DNA from: Streptomyces wuyuanensis
GTDB taxonomy: Bacteria; Actinomycetota; Actinomycetes; Streptomycetales; Streptomycetaceae
Assembly (NCBI RefSeq): GCF_900103455.1
Contig: NZ_FNHI01000003.1
Coordinates: forward strand, 63,894 to 127,893
DNA: 64,000 bases
Reading direction: 5' to 3'
Shown here: piece after piece, positions 9,285 through 18,692 of the stretch
Numbering within the stretch: the stretch's first letter is position 1
Layout of the letters: each line of letters starts with the position of its first letter
The notes under the pieces: generated by a model
What the model was told of the DNA's origin: nothing
The model's input: the letters and a program-made list of their open reading frames with translations, nothing else
The model's database searches: none
Translations under genes and position numbers: made by a program

Positions 9285-10124
9285 ATGTCCAGGACTGCCG
9301 GCGGCCGTGCCCACCCGATGCGGTTTCTCGCCCTGCTCTGCGCCGCGGCGGCGGGCCTGTCGCTCACCGCGGGCTGCTCCTCCAAGGACGAGGGGCCCGG
9401 CGAGGCCGCGGGCGGAGTGCCGGTGGTGGAGAAGGGGAAGCTGACCACCTGTACACACCTTCCCTATCCGCCCTTCCAGTTCGAGCAGGACGGCAAGGTC
9501 GTCGGCTTCGACGTGGCCCTCGTCGACCTGGTGGCGAAGAACCTCAAGGTCGAACAGAAGATCCTCGACACGCCCTTCGAGAACTTCAAGACCGGCGCGT
9601 TCCTGAATTCGGGCGAGTGCGACCTCGCCGCCGCCGGTATGACGATCACCGACGAGCGAAAGAAGAACGTCGACTTCTCCGTCCCGTACTTCGACGCCAC
9701 CCAGGCGCTGCTCGCCACGAAGAAGAGCGGCGTCACCTCGCTGGCCGACGTCAAGGCCAAGGGCGCGAAGCTGGGCGCGCAGGCGGAGACGACCGGCGAG
9801 AGCTACGCGAAGTCGCAGGGCTTCGACCCGGTGGCGTTCGAGAGTTCGGACGCGGTGCTCAACGGGCTGCGCACGGGGCAGGTCGACGCGGTGGTCATCG
9901 ACTACCCGGTGGTCCAGGGCTGGCTCAAGGACAAGGCCAACGCCGACGCCTTCGCACTCGGGCAGAACATCGAGACCGGCGAGCAGTACGGCTTCTCGGT
10001 GAAGAAGGGCAACGACAAGCTCCGCGCGGCCATCGACAAGGCGATCACGGACGCCAAGGCCGACGGCACCTACGACAAGCTGTACCAGCAGTGGATCGGG
10101 CCGCTGCCCGAGGGCCGGTCGTGA
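9285..10124 (+). CDS. Polar amino-acid ABC transporter substrate-binding lipoprotein
   Basis: Start ATG 9285 lies 6 nt after GGAGG. The 279-residue protein has a lipoprotein signal peptide: positively charged start, hydrophobic FLALLCAAAAGLSL, lipobox LTAGC, so Cys is lipidated and the protein is anchored outside the membrane. The mature part follows the SBP_bac_3 pattern: LTTCTHLPYPPFQFEQDGKV, VGFDVALVDLVAKNL, CDLAAAGMTITDERKKNVDFS and DAVVIDYPVV. This family binds glutamate, glutamine, cystine or basic amino acids. The last codon overlaps the permease start (GTGA), so it is the first gene of a three-gene import operon. Confidence 0.93.
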   Translation: MSRTAGGRAHPMRFLALLCAAAAGLSLTAGCSSKDEGPGEAAGGVPVVEKGKLTTCTHLPYPPFQFEQDGKVVGFDVALVDLVAKNLKVEQKILDTPFENFKTGAFLNSGECDLAAAGMTITDERKKNVDFSVPYFDATQALLATKKSGVTSLADVKAKGAKLGAQAETTGESYAKSQGFDPVAFESSDAVLNGLRTGQVDAVVIDYPVVQGWLKDKANADAFALGQNIETGEQYGFSVKKGNDKLRAAIDKAITDAKADGTYDKLYQQWIGPLPEGRS

Positions 10125-10921
10125 CATCGCGGCTGACCAGGCGGCAGCGCCGCAGGGTGTCGCAGGGGATCCAGTACGCCGTGTTCGTCGCCGCGGTGGT
10201 CCTGATCGCCGCGCTCGCCGACTGGGACCGGCTGCAGAACCAGTTCGCGCAGAAGGACCTCGCGAGCGAGCTGTTCCCCGACATCATCACGATCGCCCTG
10301 CGCAACACGGTCGTGTACACGCTGTCGGGCTTCGCGTTCGGTCTGGTGCTGGGCATGGTCGTGGCGCTGATGCGGCTGTCGTCGGTGGCGCCGTACCGCT
10401 GGGTGGCGAGCGTCTACATCGAGCTGTTCCGCGGTCTGCCCGCACTGCTGATCTTCATCTTCGTGGGGGTGGCGGTGCCGCTTGCCTTCCCTGGGACGGA
10501 GATTCCGGGCGGGGTGTACGGCAAGGTCGCGCTGGGGCTCGGGCTCGTGGCCGCCGCGTACATGGCCGAGACGATCAGGGCCGGGATCCAGGCCGTGCCC
10601 AAGGGCCAGATGGAGGCGGCGCGTTCGCTCGGGTTCTCCCATGCGCGCGCGATGGTCTCGGTGATCATCCCGCAGGCCTTCCGGATCGTGATCCCGCCGC
10701 TGACCAACGAGTTGGTCCTGCTGTTCAAGGACTCGTCGCTGGTGCTGTTCCTCGGTGTGACGCTGAGCGAGCGTGAACTGACCAAGTTCGGCCGGGACCT
10801 GGCCAGCCAGACCGCCAACTCCACACCGATCCTCGTCGCCGGTCTCTGCTACCTGCTGGTGACGATTCCGCTGAGTCTCGTCGTGCGCCGGCTGGAAGCC
10901 CGTACCGAGAAGGCCAGGTGA
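10121..10921 (+). CDS. Amino-acid ABC transporter permease
   Basis: GTG 10121 overlaps the stop of the binding-protein gene by 4 bp, giving translational coupling. The 266-residue inner-membrane protein shows about five helices (for example [35 protein letters not shown]). The EAA loop that contacts the ATPase is visible as [20 protein letters not shown] followed by [16 protein letters not shown]. The HisM/GlnP-type sequence [11 protein letters not shown] is also present. Length is normal for the HEQ (polar amino acid) permease family; a single permease gene suggests a homodimeric channel. Confidence 0.93.
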   Translation: MTSRLTRRQRRRVSQGIQYAVFVAAVVLIAALADWDRLQNQFAQKDLASELFPDIITIALRNTVVYTLSGFAFGLVLGMVVALMRLSSVAPYRWVASVYIELFRGLPALLIFIFVGVAVPLAFPGTEIPGGVYGKVALGLGLVAAAYMAETIRAGIQAVPKGQMEAARSLGFSHARAMVSVIIPQAFRIVIPPLTNELVLLFKDSSLVLFLGVTLSERELTKFGRDLASQTANSTPILVAGLCYLLVTIPLSLVVRRLEARTEKAR

Positions 10922-10928
10922 TCACGCA

Positions 10929-11768
10929 ATGGCGGAGAACGAGATCGAGATCCGCGGACTGCGCAAGTCCTTCGGCGAGAACGAGGTGCTGCGCGGAATC
11001 GACCTGGACGTGGCGCGCGGCGAGGTGGTGTGCGTCATCGGCCCGTCGGGCTCGGGCAAGTCGACCCTGCTGCGGTGTGTGAACCTGCTGGAGGAGCCGA
11101 GCGCGGGCCGGATCTTCGTGGGCGGTACGGAGGTGACGGACCTCGATGTCGACATCGACGCGGTACGGCGCCGGATCGGCATGGTCTTCCAGCAGTTCAA
11201 CCTCTTCCCGCACGTGACCGTGACGGAGAACCTCACCCTGCCGCAGCGGCGGGTGCTGAAGCGCGGCAGGGCCGGGGCCGCCTCGGTGGCCCGGGAGAAC
11301 CTGGAGCGGGTGGGGCTGGCGGACAAGGCGGGCGCCTACCCCGCGCAGCTCTCCGGCGGGCAGCAGCAGCGTGTGGCGATCGCGCGGGCGCTGGCGATGA
11401 ACCCGGAGGTGATGCTCTTCGACGAGCCGACGTCGGCGCTGGACCCGGAGCTCGTCGGAGAAGTGCTCGCGGTCATGCGGATGCTCGCCGCCGAGGGCAT
11501 GACCATGATGGTGGTCACCCATGAGATGAGCTTCGCCCGGGAGGTCGCCGACCGGGTCGTGTTCATGGACGAGGGAGCGATCGTCGAGCAGGGCCCGGCG
11601 GAACAGGTGGTGGGCTCGCCGCGGCACGAGCGGACGAGGAACTTCCTCAATCGCATCCTGGACCCCGCGGCGGCGGAGGACCCGGGCTCCACCGCCGCCG
11701 GGAACGGGCACGCCTCGTCCGGCTCCGGCAAGGAGTCCGGCTCCGGCTCCGGCAGGGAAACCGGCTGA
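10929..11768 (+). CDS. Amino-acid ABC transporter ATP-binding protein
   Basis: ATG 10929 lies 7 bp after the permease stop. The 279-residue ATPase has Walker [10 protein letters not shown], the Q-loop in [14 protein letters not shown], the signature [16 protein letters not shown], Walker [13 protein letters not shown] and the H-loop VVTHEMSFA. These are the marks of GlnQ/HisP-type polar amino-acid importers. The C-terminal 35 residues are a Ser/Gly/Glu-rich tail ([12 protein letters not shown]) not needed for the fold. It is the last gene of the operon with the lipoprotein and permease. Confidence 0.94.
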   Translation: MAENEIEIRGLRKSFGENEVLRGIDLDVARGEVVCVIGPSGSGKSTLLRCVNLLEEPSAGRIFVGGTEVTDLDVDIDAVRRRIGMVFQQFNLFPHVTVTENLTLPQRRVLKRGRAGAASVARENLERVGLADKAGAYPAQLSGGQQQRVAIARALAMNPEVMLFDEPTSALDPELVGEVLAVMRMLAAEGMTMMVVTHEMSFAREVADRVVFMDEGAIVEQGPAEQVVGSPRHERTRNFLNRILDPAAAEDPGSTAAGNGHASSGSGKESGSGSGRETG

Positions 11769-12140
11769 ATTCGAGGCGTGAATGAGCCGTTCACCGTGCC
11801 GGCCGGCCACCACGACCCGGGTCGCGGCGCGCGCCGGTGGGCTTCCGCAGTCGGCGTGGTCGGCCGAGTGACCGCCCGGCCCGCCGTCGGCTCCTCGGCC
11901 ACCACGACCCGGGCCGCAGGCCGCGGTCCAGGCCCATCTGGACGCCTGGGCGGCTCAGCGGAGCCGTGGCGCGTCTCCCCGTCCCGCTGCCGGCAGCGAC
12001 TTCCGGACGTGTGCGCCGCGTTCCGGCCGGATCGCCGTGCCCTCGCGCGGGGCGATCCTGGCAGAGTGGTCGTGCACATGCCGTGCAGACAGAAACCCCG
12101 CCGGACGCCCGGCGGTTCGGCCCCCGGGGAGGCACCAGGG
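11769..12140. other. Intergenic region without a supported gene
   Basis: About 370 bp between the ABC operon and the P450 gene. It holds two near-identical 21-bp stretches (around 11806 and 11897, both starting GCCACCACGACCCGGG) about 91 bp apart. The promoter of the P450 gene should lie here, but no clear -10/-35 pair or terminator is visible. Confidence 0.6.
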
Positions 12141-13535
12141 ATGACGGCGGAAACCGCACTGCCCGGACCGGATCCGGTCGTGCCCGGCCCCCGGCGGCTG
12201 CCGGGCCTCGGCAATCTCCCGGCGTTCGCCCGCGATCCGCTCGCCTTCTTCGTACGACTGCGCGACCGCGGCGATCTCGTGGAGTGGCGACTCGGGCCGC
12301 AGCGGGCACTGTTCGTGTCACGTCCCGAGCACATCGGCGAGCTGCTGAAGGGCGTCGAGACGGTCTTCCGCCACCCGGAGCTCGGCTGGGCGTTCAAGCT
12401 CGTCCTCGGGGACGGAGTGGTGACCTCCGAGGGGCCGGTCTGGCGCCGCAAACGGGCGCTGGTCCAGCCGGCGGTCCGTCCTCGGCAGGTGCGGTCGTAC
12501 GCCGGGACGATGGCGGACTGCGCAGCCGCGCTGGCGGACGCCTGGCGGCCGGGACAGCGGATCGACGTACGTCGCGAGATGCTGGCGCTCACCCAGCGGA
12601 TCGCCGTGCGCACGCTGTTCGGCGCCGAGACGGCGGGCCTGGAAGAGGTGATCGGCTCGGCCATGGACGTCGCCCAGCGGGCGATAGGCGCCGAGTTCCG
12701 GGGACTGACGCTGTTCCTGCCGCCGTGGGTTCCGACGCCCGGCAGGCGCAGGCTGCGCAGGGCCGTCGAGGTGATCGACGCCGAGGTGGGCCGGGTGACC
12801 GAGGAGCGGCGGCGCACCGGCGAGGAGCGGGACGACCTCCTCGGCCGGCTGCTGGCGGCACGGGACGAGGAGGGCCGCCCGCTGTCGGACAAGGAGCTCC
12901 GTGACGAGGCGGTGACGCTCTACATCGGCGGGCACGAGACGACCGGCACGACGCTGACCTGGGCCTGGTACCTCCTCTCGCGCAATCCCGGGGCGCGGGC
13001 CCGGCTCGGCCGGGAGCTGGCGGAGGTCCTGGGCGGCCGTACGCCCCGGCTCGACGACCTGCGCCTGCTGCCGTACACCGAGCAGGTGGCGAAGGAGACC
13101 CTGCGGCTGTACCCGCCGGTGTGGCTGATGACGGGCATCGCGAAGGAGGGCTCGACCCTGGGCGGACTGCCGCTGTCCGAGGGGACGGTCGTCTGGTCCA
13201 GCCAGTGGAGCGCGCACCGGGATCCGCGCTGGTTCCCGGACCCCGGGGCGTTCCGGCCCGAGCGGTGGGACGCCGGCGCCGAGCCCTCGGTGCCGGACCA
13301 CGCGTGGTTCCCGTTCGGTGGGGGTGCGCGGGCCTGTCTGGGGGCACGGTTCGCGATGGTGGAGGCGGTGCTGGTGCTGGCGACCCTGGCGCAGCGGTTC
13401 CATGTCGATCTCGATCCAGGCGAAGTGGCGCCGCGTACGGGACTGACGCTTCAGCCGGGTTCGCCGATGCCGGCGACGCTGCGGAACGTCGAACAGGACA
13501 TTTCAGAGCCACGCCTCACGAGGGCTCAGGAGTAA
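12141..13535 (+). CDS. Cytochrome P450 monooxygenase
   Basis: ATG 12141 follows GGGGAGG. The 464-residue protein has the I-helix oxygen-activation motif GGHETTGTT, the K-helix KETLRLYP with the ExxR pair, the FRPERW meander, and the heme-binding loop FGGGARACLG with Cys399 as the thiolate ligand. The N-terminus starts with a proline-rich GPRRLPGLGN and has no membrane anchor, so the enzyme is soluble and needs a separate ferredoxin, which is not encoded nearby. Overall pattern is like the CYP102/CYP4-like class (GARACLGARFAMVE) more than the macrolide hydroxylases. Substrate unknown; no biosynthetic cluster surrounds it. Confidence 0.92.
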   Translation: MTAETALPGPDPVVPGPRRLPGLGNLPAFARDPLAFFVRLRDRGDLVEWRLGPQRALFVSRPEHIGELLKGVETVFRHPELGWAFKLVLGDGVVTSEGPVWRRKRALVQPAVRPRQVRSYAGTMADCAAALADAWRPGQRIDVRREMLALTQRIAVRTLFGAETAGLEEVIGSAMDVAQRAIGAEFRGLTLFLPPWVPTPGRRRLRRAVEVIDAEVGRVTEERRRTGEERDDLLGRLLAARDEEGRPLSDKELRDEAVTLYIGGHETTGTTLTWAWYLLSRNPGARARLGRELAEVLGGRTPRLDDLRLLPYTEQVAKETLRLYPPVWLMTGIAKEGSTLGGLPLSEGTVVWSSQWSAHRDPRWFPDPGAFRPERWDAGAEPSVPDHAWFPFGGGARACLGARFAMVEAVLVLATLAQRFHVDLDPGEVAPRTGLTLQPGSPMPATLRNVEQDISEPRLTRAQE

Positions 13536-13706
13536 CACGGGGCGAGGTCGTTCCTGGTCGGAGCACTGCGAGCCATTGACATATGCCAGGTGCACCACCG
13601 TATCGAGTGTTGCCAAATCCCTTACGCGCCCCCGTTACCTGTGCAACAGTCGTAACCGGTCCAATTGCCGAGACCTGGCCATGCCGCGCCTGCATCGGAG
13701 TACGAC

Positions 13707-15152
13707 ATGCCGTCCCATCTGTTCGCGGATCGTCCTGCCCCGCAGCCTCCACGGCGCGGCTCGGTGGACGAGCTGATCTCGCAGACCCGACGGCTGCGCG
13801 GAGACGTGGACGCGGTGCGGCGCGACGCGGTGGTGGACGAGGACGATCCCCAGGGACGCTGGCAGCGGGCCCTCTGTGACCTGGCCGTGCATCAGCTCGA
13901 CGATCTCGGGGCGCACTTGGGCCAGCTCAAGGAAGGGCTCCCTGTCCTGCCGGAGCCCGAGGAGTTCCTCGATCCGCAGGACGCCCCCCACGACGACCTG
14001 CCACCGCGCCAGGGCTCCCTGCTGAGCCGGGTCGGCAGCGCCGAGTGGAATCTACTGACGGACGAGGTGAGTTGGTCCGAGGAACTGCACCAGATCTTCG
14101 GGCGGCCCGCCGGCAGCGACCCGATGACCCTGGACGAGCTGCCCTCGATGGTGTTCGCCGAGGACCAGGGATTGCTCACGGAAATGGTGACGGACTGCCT
14201 GGTCGACGGAAAGCCGATCGACGGGGAGTTCCGCATCGTCCGCACCGACGGACGGGTCCGTACGCTCCACATGATGGGCGAGCCCGTCCTCGACGCCGAC
14301 GGCTGCACCGCCTCGATGTGGGCCGTCCTCCGGGACGTCAGCGAGCTGCGACGGTCCCAGCGCGCGGTGCGCGAATCCCAGGGCTCGCTCGCCCGGCGAC
14401 AGCACGTCGACCGGACCGAGCGCCGTGTCGCGGCGGACATGCACGAGGCGGTCCTCCCGCCGTGGCGCGGAGCACTCAGCCTCCCCGCGAGCGGTCCGAC
14501 GACACTTGAGCTTGCAGGCCATCAGCTCCCGTCCGCACAGGGCACGTTCCACGGCGGCCAGTGGTTCGACGCCCAGGAACTGCCCGGCGGACGAGCGCTG
14601 TTGAGCGTGGGCGATCTGACCGGTCAGGGGATCGCCGCGACGTCCACCATGGCGATGCTGCTGGGCGCCCTGCGTGCTCTGGCCTTGGCGGGCATCCGCC
14701 CCGGCCCGCTGATGGGCCATCTCAACGGGCTGCTGGACGCCTCGGCGCAACCCGCGCTCGGCAGCGCGGTGTGCTGTCACTACGACCCGGAGACCCGGCT
14801 GCTGTCCTGGGCGCAGGGTGGACACCCTGCCCCGCTGCTGTTCCGCGGCGGGACGGGGCGCGCCCTGCCTCAGCCGGACGGCGTCCTGTTGGGCGCGACG
14901 CCCGGCGGAGCGTACGAGCAGGCCGAGGTCGGCCTGCTGCCCGGTGATGTGCTGGTTCTGCACACCGACGGGCTGACGAGGGGCACGGGCACCGCCCATG
15001 ACAGCTCGGGACGCGACCGTCTGCTCGCCCTCGCCCCGGAGATCGCCGTCGCCCGGAGCGTCCAGGAGTGCGCGCGCCTGATCGTCGAGGAGTTCGGCGA
15101 GAGCGAGCGTCAGGACGACGCCTGTGTGATGGTGGTCAGGGTCGGTCGATAG
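13707..15152 (+). CDS. PAS domain protein with SpoIIE-type PP2C phosphatase domain
   Basis: I choose ATG 13707 because GGAG sits at the right distance; the frame is open to 13665. The 481-residue protein has an N-terminal helical region, a PAS-like sensor domain (about residues 100-215, starting SAEWNLLTDEVSWSEELHQIFG and ending in RDVSELRRSQ), a short linker helix and a PP2C/SpoIIE domain to the C-terminus. The phosphatase metal motifs appear as GGQWFDAQEL, SVGDLTGQGIAA, WAQGGHPAPLL, LLGATPGG and a final Asp-rich ERQDDACVMVV. The usual first GGDW aspartate is Gln, although the neighbouring WFD aspartate is kept. Such proteins dephosphorylate anti-sigma antagonists in the stress and sporulation network. 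Confidence 0.9.
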   Translation: MPSHLFADRPAPQPPRRGSVDELISQTRRLRGDVDAVRRDAVVDEDDPQGRWQRALCDLAVHQLDDLGAHLGQLKEGLPVLPEPEEFLDPQDAPHDDLPPRQGSLLSRVGSAEWNLLTDEVSWSEELHQIFGRPAGSDPMTLDELPSMVFAEDQGLLTEMVTDCLVDGKPIDGEFRIVRTDGRVRTLHMMGEPVLDADGCTASMWAVLRDVSELRRSQRAVRESQGSLARRQHVDRTERRVAADMHEAVLPPWRGALSLPASGPTTLELAGHQLPSAQGTFHGGQWFDAQELPGGRALLSVGDLTGQGIAATSTMAMLLGALRALALAGIRPGPLMGHLNGLLDASAQPALGSAVCCHYDPETRLLSWAQGGHPAPLLFRGGTGRALPQPDGVLLGATPGGAYEQAEVGLLPGDVLVLHTDGLTRGTGTAHDSSGRDRLLALAPEIAVARSVQECARLIVEEFGESERQDDACVMVVRVGR

Positions 15153-15466
15153 GCGCGGTGTCGGGTGCGCGGCCGAGGCGGCATCCGGCCGTAGTCGAAG
15201 GGTGCATGCGCTTCGCGTGCCTCCCGTACCTCTCGCACGGGAACGGTGACTGTGACTTCGCTGCTTCCGTCTCCTCCGTGACACCGTCCGTCCGGCACCA
15301 CCGCCACGCCTGCGGCCCCACCCTGAGCGGAAGGCGGCCGGACTCCGACAGGTCCGCGGACCCTCCCGCCCGGATCCTCACAATGCCCCAATCCCGGCGA
15401 CGTCCCGGTCCTGGCCTCGCCCGGATCCCAACGTCCTCGGACAGCGACGTCCTCAGATCCCGGCCG
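15153..15466. other. Gap between convergent genes, nothing coding seen
   Basis: About 310 bp separate the PP2C gene and the end of the NsdA-family gene. I see no supported open frame, RNA or clear hairpin. Short GC-rich direct repeats such as TCCCGGC and GACGTCC recur without a clear pattern. Confidence 0.55.
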
Positions 15467-16960
15467 TCAGATCCTGGCGCTCCGCGTGCTCTTGGCCGGG
15501 CTGTTGGGCATCGCGTGCTGGATCTCCTCACGGAGGTCCTCGATCTTCGCGTAACCGGAGAACTGACCGGTGAGGCGGTACATCTCCCGGAGCCGGTCCC
15601 AGGTGCGGTGCGACGAGGTCTCCCCCATCGACACCAACGCCAGCCGGGCGTACCTGTCGGCCTGTTCCGGGTCGTCGGCGATGAAGCACGCCGACGCCAT
15701 GGAGATGTAGTCGAAGATCTTGGACCGCTGACGGCCGCCCTCCCTGAGCTCCAGCGCCTGCTTGGCATGGCGCTGGGCGATGCCCGCGGCGGCCGGGTCG
15801 TGCTCGGCGAGGGTGCGGTAGGCGAGCGCCTGCATACCGTGCATGTCCGCCTCGTCGAACATCTGCATCCAACTCGGCGGCGGTACGTCACCCTTGTCGG
15901 AGACGAACAGCTCCTCGGCTTCGCCCAGGGTCCGGCGCATGGCCTGGGCCCGCCCCATGGAGGCCTGCGCCCAGGCCTCGATGGTGTGCAGCATCGCCCG
16001 CGTGCGGGGCAGGGTCTCCTCGCCGGAACCGGACTTGGCCAGCTTCATCAGGTCGAGGGCGTCGTCCGGCCTGCCCAGGTGCACCATCTGGCGCGCGGCC
16101 CGGGAGAGGGCCTCGCCGGCGCGGGGGCGGTCGCCGCCCTCGCGTGCCGCGTGGGCGGCGATGACGAAGTACTTCTGGGCGGTGGGTTCGAGGCCGACGT
16201 CGTGGGACATCCAGCCGGCGAGTACGGCGAGGTTGGCGGCGACGCCCCACAGGCGCCGCTGGAGATGGTCGGGGTGGTGGTAGGCGAGCATGCCGCCCAC
16301 CTCGTTGAGCTGGCCCACCACGGCCTTGCGCTGGAGTCCGCCGCCCCGGGACGCGTCCCAGGCGCGGAACACCTCGACGGAGCGCTCCAGTGCGTCGATC
16401 TCCTGCGACCCGATGGGGGCGGCCTCGTAGCGGTCGAACCCAGCGGGGTCGGCGTGCAGGGGGTCGTGGACGCGAGGAGCGTGGGTGGCGAGAGCGGGGT
16501 CGGTGTGCAGCCAGTCGTACATGGCGCTGCTGAGTGCGGAGCCTGCGGCGAGCGCGGCGCCCGCGCCCACCAAGCCGCGTCGGTTGAGCATGAGGTCCAT
16601 TCCCGTGAATTCGGTGAGGACCGCCGCCGTACGTTCGGGTGCCCAGGGCAGGCCGTCGGGATGGCCGGCACCGCCGGCCTCCCTTCGTTTGCGCGTGCGC
16701 CCGTGCCGTACGAACCCGAGGTCCTCGATGGTCACGACACGGCCGAGTCGCTCGGTGAACAGAGCCGCCAGCACCTTCGGCACGGGATCGCGGGGGGACT
16801 CCCCCATGTCGATCCAGCGCCTCACCCGCGAGGTGTCGGTCGCCAGCTGCGGATGGCCCATGGCCGCCGCCTGCCGGTTCACGAGCCGCGCGAGCTCGCC
16901 CTTGGACCAGCCGGCGAGGCCGAACAGGTCCGCGAGACGGGTGTTGGGTTCTCCGGTCAC
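15467..16960 (-). CDS. NsdA/sporulation-associated family TPR transcriptional regulator
   Basis: The 497-residue protein begins TRLADLFGLAGWSKGELARL and carries MGHPQLATDTSRVRRWIDMG, an XRE-like helix-turn-helix region characteristic of the NsdA family. A hydrophobic LVGAGAALAAGSALSSAM segment near residues 129-146 and about 340 residues of TPR-like helices follow, for example GRPDDALDLMKLAKSGSGEE. NsdA (SCO5582) of S. coelicolor negatively controls sporulation and antibiotic production. This copy lacks the ftsY/amtB neighbours that I recall for nsdA, so it may instead be the paralogue annotated sporulation-associated (SCO4114-like). It is divergent from the APH-like gene, with palindromes and repeats between. 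Confidence 0.88.
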   Translation of the reverse strand: MTGEPNTRLADLFGLAGWSKGELARLVNRQAAAMGHPQLATDTSRVRRWIDMGESPRDPVPKVLAALFTERLGRVVTIEDLGFVRHGRTRKRREAGGAGHPDGLPWAPERTAAVLTEFTGMDLMLNRRGLVGAGAALAAGSALSSAMYDWLHTDPALATHAPRVHDPLHADPAGFDRYEAAPIGSQEIDALERSVEVFRAWDASRGGGLQRKAVVGQLNEVGGMLAYHHPDHLQRRLWGVAANLAVLAGWMSHDVGLEPTAQKYFVIAAHAAREGGDRPRAGEALSRAARQMVHLGRPDDALDLMKLAKSGSGEETLPRTRAMLHTIEAWAQASMGRAQAMRRTLGEAEELFVSDKGDVPPPSWMQMFDEADMHGMQALAYRTLAEHDPAAAGIAQRHAKQALELREGGRQRSKIFDYISMASACFIADDPEQADRYARLALVSMGETSSHRTWDRLREMYRLTGQFSGYAKIEDLREEIQHAMPNSPAKSTRSARI

Positions 16961-16987
16961 GTCAAGCCCCCAGGTTCTCGGCTGAGT

Positions 16988-17006
16988 TGACAGTAACCCC
17001 CTGTCA
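16988..17006. promoter_or_regulatory. Inverted repeat TGACAG-N7-CTGTCA, candidate operator
   Basis: A perfect 6-bp inverted repeat with a 7-bp spacer lies 28 bp upstream of the NsdA-family start codon. It could be an autoregulatory operator, or TTGACAG could serve as a -35 element for the plus strand. Location and symmetry are directly visible; function is inferred. Confidence 0.5.
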
Positions 17007-17021
17007 GATGCGCCGCGACTA

Positions 17022-17051
17022 TTCGCCAGGGTTCGCCAGGGTCCGCCAGAT
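17022..17051. repeat. Three tandem 10-bp repeats TTCGCCAGGG in divergent promoter
   Basis: Units at 17022-17031 and 17032-17041 are identical; the third (17042-17051, TCCGCCAGAT) differs at three positions. One helical turn spacing is what cooperative DNA-binding proteins use. The array lies in the 233-bp divergent region between the NsdA-family gene and the APH-like gene. Confidence 0.65.
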
Positions 17052-17193
17052 GGTGTGCCACCCGCGGCCGGGTGTCAGGTAGGAAAGCGCCACCCCGCCC
17101 CGGGAGCGAGACCGCATTCCCCAGGGTGCCGAAGGCTTCCGGGGCAGGGCCGCGCACGCGACTTGTCGGCACACGAAGGGATCTGTATCGCCC

Positions 17194-18312
17194 ATGTACA
17201 CAGCATCGTCCTCCGTGTCCGCCCCGCCCCGCCCGCGCTCCCTGCAGGCAGGCGGCGGGCCGTTGCTCGAGCCCTCCACGACCGGCAGGTCCCGGCGGTG
17301 GCCGGGGGCGGTCGGCCAGCCGCTCAGCGGGAGGATCGACTTGTCCGGCCCCCAGGGCGCCCAGTTGCGCATGGCGATCGCCTCGGTGCACCGCATCTGC
17401 CCGGAGTTCAACCCGGTGCAGGTGCTGCGCAGGAGCGGTCGCTCGGTGCTGCTCGTCGGCACGACGGGGCGGACCACGGCCGTCGCCAAATGCTTACTGG
17501 ACCAGTCGCCGGCGTGGGCGGAGCGGTTCCGGCACGAGATAGCGGCATACCGTGCGTTCGTCCGGCACCGGCCGCCGGTGCGTGCGCCCCGGCTCATCGC
17601 CGCGGACCCGGACAACTGCACACTGGTCATCGAGCGGATGCCCGGCCGTCCGGCCGCGCTCGCCCGGCATCCCTCCGAGGCACCGCCGCGCGCGGACGTC
17701 CGCGCCGCGCTCGGGGCCATCGCCCGGCTGAACTCATGGCGGCCGCCGGCCGGGATGTTCGACGCTCCGCTGGACTACGCGTCGCGGATCGCCCGGTACC
17801 ACGAGCTCGGGCTGTTCACGGACCGTGATCTGGGAGACCTGCAGAAGCTGCTGCACGGCCTGGCGCACTCCGGAGGACGACAGGGCGGGCTGGGCCAGTT
17901 CTGTCACGGCGACGCCCTGCTGTCGAACATCCTTCTCGCGCCGACGGGTCCGGTGCTCGTCGACTGGGAGCACGCCGGCTGGTACCTGCCGGGGTACGAC
18001 CTGGCGACGCTCTGGGCGGTGCTCGGCGACGCGCCGGTGGCGCGACGGCAGATCAGCCAGCTGGCGCAGCAGTCGGGCCCTGCGGCACGTGACGCCTTCC
18101 TGGTGAATCTGATGCTGGTGCTGACCCGGGAGATCAGGACCTACGAGACGGCGGTGCAGCGGACGATGCGGGAGGCACCTCCGGCCGGCTCGGTCCCGTC
18201 ACCGCACGCCGGGATCTCCTCCGGAGAGGAGCAGCGGCTGCTGTTGCGGCGGCTGCACGATGACTGCGCGCTGGCACGGCGGGCCGTGCGCGCGGCGGTC
18301 GGCACACGCTGA
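17194..18312 (+). CDS. Aminoglycoside phosphotransferase/choline kinase-like protein with a TTA codon
   Basis: The 372-residue protein has the APH-family catalytic loop [13 protein letters not shown] (HGDxxxxN) and the metal-binding [20 protein letters not shown], within an otherwise complete kinase-like fold (N-lobe [17 protein letters not shown] with the ATP Lys). It probably phosphorylates a small hydroxyl or amino-sugar metabolite; resistance is possible but not implied. Residue Leu101 is encoded by TTA (17494-17496), the codon read only by the bldA tRNA in Streptomyces, so full expression should depend on developmental state. It is divergent from an NsdA-type developmental regulator and closed by a strong hairpin at 18328. 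Confidence 0.88.
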   Translation: MYTASSSVSAPPRPRSLQAGGGPLLEPSTTGRSRRWPGAVGQPLSGRIDLSGPQGAQLRMAIASVHRICPEFNPVQVLRRSGRSVLLVGTTGRTTAVAKCLLDQSPAWAERFRHEIAAYRAFVRHRPPVRAPRLIAADPDNCTLVIERMPGRPAALARHPSEAPPRADVRAALGAIARLNSWRPPAGMFDAPLDYASRIARYHELGLFTDRDLGDLQKLLHGLAHSGGRQGGLGQFCHGDALLSNILLAPTGPVLVDWEHAGWYLPGYDLATLWAVLGDAPVARRQISQLAQQSGPAARDAFLVNLMLVLTREIRTYETAVQRTMREAPPAGSVPSPHAGISSGEEQRLLLRRLHDDCALARRAVRAAVGTR

Positions 18313-18327
18313 CCGCGACGAGGGGGA

Positions 18328-18373
18328 AGAGCGCTGTGCGCCCAGTGCCGACACACTGGACGCACAGCGCTCT
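18328..18373 (+). terminator. Long hairpin terminator after the APH-like gene
   Basis: The arms AGAGCGCTGTGCG-C-CCAGTG and CACTGG-A-CGCACAGCGCTCT pair over 19 bp with a single C-A mismatch and a 6-nt loop, starting 15 bp after the stop codon. This is the most convincing intrinsic-type terminator in the window. No T-tract follows. The remaining 320 bp to the universal stress gene hold no supported gene. Confidence 0.85.
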
Positions 18374-18692
18374 GTCGTGGGCCGACGTCATGCCGCGCCC
18401 GGGTTGACGGGTGCGCCGGGGTCCGCTCACACCCGGGCGGGGCCGCGGCCCGAGGTCACCTGCCCGGCGGACCGGCTGCCCGCCACAGAAGGACGGGCCG
18501 TTATGCCAGGTGTAGCGAGTCCTACGCGGGGGAACTCGTTACCGGTCGCAGCCGGTCCGGGCGGCACGGCGGGACGGGTCCGAGGTCGAGGGCCGGCCGA
18601 TCCGCCCGCGCGCGGTGCCGGCCCGGCGCTACCGACATGCCGAGGGCGGCCCGCGCGGTCGAGCCCGGACCCCGGACAGGAGGCACAACCCC

